Under the pieces are notes generated by a model. The model was not told the DNA's origin. It was given only the letters and a program-made list of their open reading frames with translations, and searched no databases. A stretch of DNA of 64,000 bases from Bacteriovorax stolpii (lineage in GTDB: Bacteria; Bdellovibrionota; Bacteriovoracia; Bacteriovoracales; Bacteriovoracaceae), in NCBI GenBank assembly GCA_945905815.1, contig CAMDQH010000005.1, positions 1-64,000 on the forward strand, read 5' to 3'. The first letter of the stretch is position 1, and every line of letters starts with the position of its first letter. The position numbers were made by a program, and so were the translations under genes. Shown piece after piece: positions 57,893-64,000 of this stretch.

Positions 57893-58936
57893 CTACCGAT
57901 TCTTGGATGCTATGCTGTCAGAAATAAATTCTAGGATTTCATTTGTTGAGCCTTCAAATATAATCTGACTTGCTTGGCGTTTAATATCTCTTTCATAGAA
58001 AGGGTCATAGTAATAACGAAGTAGGGCGCTGATCCAACCCGCATGTGAATCGATGGTTTTTGGTTTCTCAAAGGCAAGCTTTAATTCTTCTGTCACTTCC
58101 TTGAATCTTGCTCCACCAAGGCGTCTAGCTATTCGCTCTAGTGCATTATTCATAGTCAAGAATTCTGACGCGACAACGTATTCCTCAAAAATATTTTTAA
58201 TCCGAGTCTCTTCATTACTTTTTAAAACGATGAGGGGAGAGTTTCGCATATGCAAAAAAAATCTTTTTGGAATAGTGAGCTTCCCTATGACAGCACTTTC
58301 ATCTTCAACAATTGTAAAATCTTGTGCCTTCATCATCTCTAAGGATAGTTCGTTCTCAAAACGAACCTGACTTGGTTGAACACCATTGTCTCCAAAAGCG
58401 GAACCACGATGTGAAGCGAGCTTTTCCAGATCAATTGCATTTTTAATTTGATGAAGAACTTGCGTTTTGCCTGAACCGGTACAACCACCGAGGCGAAATA
58501 GCGGCAGTAAAGGAGCTTCTTCAATTTTCGACAGAAAAAAACGTCGCATTTTCTTAAAGCCACCTTCAATTGGTTGCCTCTCAATTCCGGCTTCTCTCAT
58601 CCATTGACAACTTATTTGTGAGCGAAGGCCTCCGCGAAAACAAAAGACCTGAGTTTCAGGATTAGCATTGATGTAATTTGCCCAGGCCTCAATTCTAGAT
58701 TGTTTTATGGCGCCACTTACAAGTTCGTGACCAAGTTTCATGGCCGCTGCTTGGCCCTTCTCTTTATAGCAGGTTCCAACCAAAGTTCTTTCTTCATCAT
58801 TCATGATTGGGAGATTTATTGAATGAGGAAGGGAGCCTTCTTTGAATTCAACAGGAGACCTGACATCTATCAGTGGTGTCGAAGCAAGGAATAATTTTTT
58901 TAAAGCTGTGTCATTCCACATAGACGTAGAACTCAC
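57893..58936 (-). CDS. mnmH: tRNA 2-selenouridine synthase
   Basis: PLIDVRSPVEFKEGSLPHSINLPIMNDEER, VFCFRGGLRSQ, RLGGCTGSGKT P-loop. Confidence 0.93.
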   Translation of the reverse strand: MSSTSMWNDTALKKLFLASTPLIDVRSPVEFKEGSLPHSINLPIMNDEERTLVGTCYKEKGQAAAMKLGHELVSGAIKQSRIEAWANYINANPETQVFCFRGGLRSQISCQWMREAGIERQPIEGGFKKMRRFFLSKIEEAPLLPLFRLGGCTGSGKTQVLHQIKNAIDLEKLASHRGSAFGDNGVQPSQVRFENELSLEMMKAQDFTIVEDESAVIGKLTIPKRFFLHMRNSPLIVLKSNEETRIKNIFEEYVVASEFLTMNNALERIARRLGGARFKEVTEELKLAFEKPKTIDSHAGWISALLRYYYDPFYERDIKRQASQIIFEGSTNEILEFISDSIASKNR

Positions 58937-59948
58937 TTTGTTTCTCTACCGAACCTACGATATTAGTTTTAGGAAATGCCAATTTGAGTTTTTTAAGAAT
59001 TCCCTGGGCCGATTCAGGGGAGACACTCAACAAAAGACCACCACTGGTTTGTGGATCAAAATAAATTTGTTTTTCAACTTCATCAATATTTTGAAACTGA
59101 ATTACATCTTGTGTGTATTCGGCATTACTACGATGGGCCTTAGTCAGATTTGAAGCCTTGAGTGATGCCAGAGTCAGATCAAAAAGAGGCAAACTTTTGT
59201 GTGAGAATTTAAGCGAAACGTTTGAGGCCTTGGCGACTTGATAGCTATGCCCGGCAAGTCCAAAACCTGTCACATCGGTTGCTGCATGAATTTGCTTAAG
59301 TTCTTCAGTTGAAAGGTAATCAATGACGTTATTTAAACGCTTCATGGATGAGAGGGCCTCTTTAGCATCAGATTCAGAATAGGTTTCTTTTTTTATGCCA
59401 GCACAGATTGTACCCGTACCAAGTGGCTTGGTCAGAATTAGGGTGTCGCCAACTTTAGCTCCTTCATTGGACCAGACGTGCTTGGTAGAAACGAGACCGG
59501 TAACTGAAAGACCAAATTTAAGTGTGTCATCATCAATAGAATGCCCTCCCACTAGAGAGGCTTTCGCTTCAGTCATAATATCGCAGGCACCTTGTAAAAC
59601 TTCCTGGATTACGTGATATTCCATGGTCGCCATTGGTGCCGCCAGAATGGCCAGACACGTCTTAGGCGTGCCTCCCATGGCATAAACATCGCTTAAGGCA
59701 TTGGCAGCAGCTATGGCACCAAATGTATAAGGTGAATCAACTATAGGTGTAAAGAAGTCCAGTGTCTGAACCAAGGAAATATTCTCATCGATTTTAAAGA
59801 TCGCAGCATCATCAAAATGATCGCCATCAATCAGAACACCGGGAATTTTGGGCGGAAATTTAACACCGGAAAGGATTTCTTTTAAAACCATCGCCGGAAC
59901 TTTGGCAGCACAGCCGCCTTTTTTCACTGTTTGGGTAAGTTTTATCAT
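58911..59948 (-). CDS. selD: Selenide, water dikinase
   Basis: VKKGGCAAKVPA, DDAAIFKI, VGGHSIDDDTLKFGLSVTG, DVTGFGLAGH. Confidence 0.95.
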   Translation of the reverse strand: MIKLTQTVKKGGCAAKVPAMVLKEILSGVKFPPKIPGVLIDGDHFDDAAIFKIDENISLVQTLDFFTPIVDSPYTFGAIAAANALSDVYAMGGTPKTCLAILAAPMATMEYHVIQEVLQGACDIMTEAKASLVGGHSIDDDTLKFGLSVTGLVSTKHVWSNEGAKVGDTLILTKPLGTGTICAGIKKETYSESDAKEALSSMKRLNNVIDYLSTEELKQIHAATDVTGFGLAGHSYQVAKASNVSLKFSHKSLPLFDLTLASLKASNLTKAHRSNAEYTQDVIQFQNIDEVEKQIYFDPQTSGGLLLSVSPESAQGILKKLKLAFPKTNIVGSVEKQSEFYVYVE

Positions 59949-61142
59949 TTACCATTTATACTCGAAGGTTTAGGTTCCTGTATGGCCAAAAAATTACCTT
60001 CTGGACTCAAATTGATGGGGATTTCCCCGAATATATTGCTTAAGAATGTGGAGAACACTGCTCCATTTTTATTTCAGGGTGAAATTGAGACTTCCGGGCC
60101 TAATCGAGCCTATCTGGCCAAGCTGGTCTTTTATAAGAAGAATCTGAAAGCTTTGGCCCATATCGATTTAACGGAATACTTCCATTTATGCCTGGCCGCT
60201 CATTGGGCCTCTGCAGGAACCTTTGTTCCAACAGATGTGGATAACCAAATTCGCGAAGGCTTGTGGCGCCATGAGACAGTTGGTGCACACATTCAAAAGA
60301 TGGCGAAACTGACGATTGAATCCTGGCAATGGGATTATGAACAGGTCACGAATCGTAAGTCTTATAACTCTGCTAGTAGTCAGGTGATGAGTACACACGA
60401 AGGAACTTGGCTTTCAGTTGCTATTGGCGCCTACAATGCTCTGATAAAAAATAAATTCCCTAAGCTTGCCCAAGATGTAGCAGATGTGATTTTGGCCGAA
60501 ATTGATAAGGAAGAAAAACTTCTGCTTGAACTCAGAGAAAAAAAAGATCACATTAATTTTTTGCGTTCAACTGCGCTGATGGCGCATAACTTTGGTGATC
60601 TTGATCGGGTAATAGATCAGTGGCAAATGAGTCCTGATGATCCATTTCATCAGCGAATTTACAAATTAGGTCATAATTTGAATGCGAATTATTCCCCAGT
60701 TCTGGTTTATGCAGGGCAGGTGAATAAAGCTTTTCTAGCTAATGAGAATCACCGACATATGTCAATGAGGCAGCCTAGAGGCATCAGGAAATCTCATAAA
60801 TTTCTTATTCCTGTTGGCCCGTTTATGGATGATTGGGGGAAAGTCTTAGGGGAGAGTAATGTTCTTTCTCCGATAGAGAAGATCGAAATTATTGCGGCTT
60901 TTCATGATGGTTACAATCGGCAAGACCTGGCGTTTGGATATATCCGGGCATTCAAAGGACTCATCAGCGCACTTCCACAAGGACTCGAAAGTCTAGAACG
61001 GGATTTGCCGTTTGATTTCTATCAAACATTAAAAAAATCTAAGTTTGCGACGATGGCCGAGCAGTCAAAAGATGAATTTGAAGACATATTTAAAAATAAA
61101 CTCGAAGAATTTGTTTGTCCGATGACTCAGATTAAATTCTAG
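59931..61142 (+). CDS. Conserved hypothetical protein
   Basis: 403 aa uninterrupted ORF; downstream ATG near 59983 also plausible. Confidence 0.6.
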   Translation: MGKFYHLPFILEGLGSCMAKKLPSGLKLMGISPNILLKNVENTAPFLFQGEIETSGPNRAYLAKLVFYKKNLKALAHIDLTEYFHLCLAAHWASAGTFVPTDVDNQIREGLWRHETVGAHIQKMAKLTIESWQWDYEQVTNRKSYNSASSQVMSTHEGTWLSVAIGAYNALIKNKFPKLAQDVADVILAEIDKEEKLLLELREKKDHINFLRSTALMAHNFGDLDRVIDQWQMSPDDPFHQRIYKLGHNLNANYSPVLVYAGQVNKAFLANENHRHMSMRQPRGIRKSHKFLIPVGPFMDDWGKVLGESNVLSPIEKIEIIAAFHDGYNRQDLAFGYIRAFKGLISALPQGLESLERDLPFDFYQTLKKSKFATMAEQSKDEFEDIFKNKLEEFVCPMTQIKF

Positions 61143-61255
61143 GCACAATCAATAAATACAAGCACTTAATACTGGTTAAAATCAAGATCTTAAGTGTAAG
61201 GCTTTGTTCCTACATAGGGTCTAGTGATTTTGATTCAAGTGAGCTAAAAAATTAT

Positions 61256-61612
61256 ATGAAAAAATACCTTATAATACTTCTCGTTCTCATTTCTTTTCAG
61301 GCCTTCACAATAACTGAGGACTACCGATGTAGTGTTCGCCAGTACACTGTGGATATAACAATTACTCAAGATACTTCAACTAGTATGTGGCTTAGTGAAT
61401 ATCATAATGTTCTTGCCATGGGGTATGCGAAGTCAATTGAAAGAAAAGATGGCAAAACAATTTATCACTTCTATCCTCAGTTAGGGCCAACTGATTATAC
61501 TTTTAAAACTCAAGATACGATTGATTTACCAAAAAAACTTTCTGGTTGGATTCATGTTAATGCCCCATTTTTTGTTTTGTGGGATAAATTGGAATGCACG
61601 AGAACTTACTAA
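61256..61612 (+). CDS. Hypothetical secreted protein
   Basis: Signal peptide MKKYLIILLVLISFQAFT. Confidence 0.6.
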   Translation: MKKYLIILLVLISFQAFTITEDYRCSVRQYTVDITITQDTSTSMWLSEYHNVLAMGYAKSIERKDGKTIYHFYPQLGPTDYTFKTQDTIDLPKKLSGWIHVNAPFFVLWDKLECTRTY

Positions 61613-61646
61613 GCCGTACGGCCTTTATTATAGGGGTAATGAATTT

Positions 61647-62351
61647 CTATATTTTTTTCACCAGCAAACTAATCTCTTTGCCCAACTTCTGCGCTAATTT
61701 GTATTCAGTAAGATAGATACTGTCACTGCAGCTTGGCACTTTGGTTAAAGAAAGCTTTCTCATGACCTGAATCTCTTCCAAACTGCTTTTCAATTTATTC
61801 TCAATTTGATCAAGATCTGGTTTTATCTTTTTATCAATCAGGCCATTTATCACAAGTGATTTTAAAGTAATCTGAACCACAGAAAGTTCGCCCAAAGATG
61901 AGCTCTTGAATGAGTAAAAGCGGATCATCTCTAGAGTATTATCTAAGGCCAGTGCTTTGGTATCAGCAGACCATTTTTCTGATTTTACAGTGTTAATAAG
62001 GCCATTAAAGTATTTGAACTCGGAGAAAATATAGTGACAAGGTTCATCCAGTACTGAGTCTTGCCACTGCTTAATTTTATCTTGTGTGCAGGCCTCAGCA
62101 ACAGCTTTTAAGCTTTCGAGACGAGGCTGAGAAAGATAGTGTTTAGTAGAGTATTCTTTTAAAAACTTAGTGGCCTCTTCTTCATTGGTCTTAAAACCAT
62201 AAACAATCTCATCTTTAATTTCATTTACGGTTACAGCTGCTTCCAAAACGTTCTTTTTATATTGGTTGCAGGTATTAATTGGATCTATTGAAAGTGTGGG
62301 AGCGGATTTATTGCAGCCAATCACGAGCATTAAAACAACGAACAACTTCAC
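61647..62351 (-). CDS. Hypothetical lipoprotein
   Basis: MKLFVVLMLVIGCNKS lipobox; overlaps the upstream deaminase gene. Confidence 0.6.
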   Translation of the reverse strand: MKLFVVLMLVIGCNKSAPTLSIDPINTCNQYKKNVLEAAVTVNEIKDEIVYGFKTNEEEATKFLKEYSTKHYLSQPRLESLKAVAEACTQDKIKQWQDSVLDEPCHYIFSEFKYFNGLINTVKSEKWSADTKALALDNTLEMIRFYSFKSSSLGELSVVQITLKSLVINGLIDKKIKPDLDQIENKLKSSLEEIQVMRKLSLTKVPSCSDSIYLTEYKLAQKLGKEISLLVKKI

Positions 62352-63601
62352 AAAGTGACGCCGTGTTTTTTAGCAATCTCATCAAAGTGAATCATCACTC
62401 GTTTCGCCCAATTGCGTTTATCAATATAGTCGCCAGGATAGAAACTCTTTTTAAAGCCGTAGGCCACGATGTCTTTGAGGTGTTTCATCGGGACTTCAAA
62501 ATTATTTAACAAAAGTCCGTATTCATTAGATACAGTTGTATCAGATACCAAGCGGTTATCTGTACAAATGGTCACGGACATACGGTTTGCTAGCATATGC
62601 TTAATATTGTGGTTCTTAATGTTTTTGATTTCAGGATTGGTCTGAAGGTTTGAAGTTAAGCAGACTTCAATCGTCGTTCGTTTATCAGCGACAAAAGAAA
62701 TCAGATCACTGATGTATTTTTTCTTATCGATAATTTTTGGATCTACGACTTTGTTTTCATCAAACAAATAATAACCGTGACCAATTCGATCTGCGTAGCA
62801 CTCTGTGATCGCTTGAAAAATACTTTCAGCGCCGTATGCCTCACCAGCGTGAACAGTTTTATGCATGAAGTTTTTATGAGCATAAGCGTACACATCATGA
62901 AACTTGCCGCAAGGGTAACCTTCTTCTTGCCCTGCGAGATCAATACTCACAATCGGAATCGCTTTTTCGTCGCGGATTTTGACGGCGGCCCTAACCATCT
63001 GAAGAGCAGCGGCTTTGACTATTTCAATATGCTTTGAGTATTCCATCGTCTTGTAAAAGCCGGTGTAGTAAGGGGAGTAACCCTTGGGACCAAAGTTTCT
63101 CATGGCACAGCTGATAATGCCGTAGTGGAATTCTGGGCGAGTCCCACTTTTAACGTCAGATCGATTATTGTGTTCTTTTTTGGCACGATCAAGGCCTTTG
63201 TAGGCGGCCTCCATAACCGTTTCCAAGGTCAGGCCAGCTTCAACATCCATCATGAGCTGGGGAGCAAATCGTGGCTCAATATAGTAGACGTTTTCGTTTT
63301 GGTTATCGATGGCAAGTTCATAGGCCACGCGCTCAATATTTTCCAAGTCGCGAAGAGCGGCACAGGTATATTGAAAGCCATGAAGATATTCTCCGAGGTT
63401 TGAATAAGCTGATTTAAAAACCAGCTCTCTTAGACCTTCTTCCGTGTAGGACGGCATCTTAATGTTATTCTTTTTGGCCATCTCAATCAAAGTGGGGATC
63501 CTGAGGGATCCATCTAGATGGAGGTGAAGGTCAGACTTGGGCATGTCATGGATAAATGCGTCAGAGTATTTTGTCATAAGTGACTTAAAATACTCCCGCA
63601 A
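62348..63601 (-). CDS. Adenosine deaminase-family amidohydrolase
   Basis: KSDLHLHLDGSLRIPTLIEMA, VHAGEAYGAESI, DRIGHGYYLF, CLTSNLQT, VTICTDNRLVSDTT. Confidence 0.88.
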   Translation of the reverse strand: MREYFKSLMTKYSDAFIHDMPKSDLHLHLDGSLRIPTLIEMAKKNNIKMPSYTEEGLRELVFKSAYSNLGEYLHGFQYTCAALRDLENIERVAYELAIDNQNENVYYIEPRFAPQLMMDVEAGLTLETVMEAAYKGLDRAKKEHNNRSDVKSGTRPEFHYGIISCAMRNFGPKGYSPYYTGFYKTMEYSKHIEIVKAAALQMVRAAVKIRDEKAIPIVSIDLAGQEEGYPCGKFHDVYAYAHKNFMHKTVHAGEAYGAESIFQAITECYADRIGHGYYLFDENKVVDPKIIDKKKYISDLISFVADKRTTIEVCLTSNLQTNPEIKNIKNHNIKHMLANRMSVTICTDNRLVSDTTVSNEYGLLLNNFEVPMKHLKDIVAYGFKKSFYPGDYIDKRNWAKRVMIHFDEIAKKHGVTL

Positions 63602-63626
63602 AAGCTATTAGCAAATATCTTTTTGA

Positions 63627-64000
63627 TTAGAAGCGTGATTTTTGAAGCTTAGAGATATCAAAACCGTCTTTTTGTGCCAAATCTAGGTACTCTTTAACCA
63701 CCGCTTCAGGAATTTCAACCGGTGAACGTGACATGAGCCATAAAGATTTACGGTTGATTGACCCAACTAGGACATATTCATAATTAGGGTCGAGCTTCAT
63801 AATATTGTAATCACCCTTGACTCGGAAAAGACGAGTGAAGAAGTTGTTAAATGTTACTTCTAGTTCAGCATTTGTTTTTGTATTGGTGATAACGGCTTGG
63901 CCTTTAATCGTCGTGTCGCCTTTATTTTTTAAGCAAGTATTGAACACGCTGATCTTCTTAGCATTAATGATCTCATACTCTGCAGTTTGACCCTTACACT
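63627..64000 (-). CDS. Bacterial lipocalin (Blc-like), 5' end beyond window
   Basis: CKGQTAEYEIINAKKISVFNTCLKNKG...RVKGDYNIMKLDPNYEYVLVGSINRKSLWLMSRSP...DGFDISKL; frame open to window end. Confidence 0.85.
   Translation of the reverse strand, partial: CKGQTAEYEIINAKKISVFNTCLKNKGDTTIKGQAVITNTKTNAELEVTFNNFFTRLFRVKGDYNIMKLDPNYEYVLVGSINRKSLWLMSRSPVEIPEAVVKEYLDLAQKDGFDISKLQKSRF

Noticed and set aside
62348-63601. Adenosine deaminase-like gene as part of the urate system
   Set aside because: About 29 kb away and in a separate gene context; the TDN (instead of TDD) variant also leaves substrate uncertain.
1-64000. tRNA, rRNA or CRISPR loci
   Set aside because: Looked through intergenic regions for T-loop-like motifs and regular repeats; none convincing.

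Overview
The window is an AT-rich bacterial chromosome segment with about 60 genes. Many secreted or lipoprotein products and proteases suggest a Bdellovibrionota/Bacteriovoracales-like host, but this is an inference from gene content only. Most of it is housekeeping or hypothetical genes: rlmN, rlmF, def-like, kup, mgsA, selD-mnmH, a rhomboid protease, a DAACS symporter, a TonB-dependent receptor and others. The standout is a tight minus-strand purine-degradation operon at 26644-33273. (i) A PuuD-type membrane urate oxidase whose usual C-terminal cytochrome c is replaced by a cupredoxin-like domain with a type-1 copper motif. (ii) A 5-hydroxyisourate hydrolase ending in YRGT. (iii) A single uninterrupted 1554-aa ORF that reads as malate synthase-like, OHCU decarboxylase-like, serine beta-lactamase-like and allantoicase-like domains in one chain. 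The operon could carry most of urate-to-glyoxylate/malate, and the beta-lactamase-like domain is a candidate for the missing allantoinase step. Secondary points: a peptide deformylase with a signal peptide, a protein-glutaminase-like secreted protein, three divergent papain-like proteases, a seven-gene fatty-acyl modification cluster, three unannotated small ORFs with convincing or suggestive context, a decayed CHAD gene inside a nested inverted repeat, and a frame-split lipoprotein. No tRNA, rRNA or CRISPR was recognised. All family assignments come from motif recognition by eye; no database search was run.
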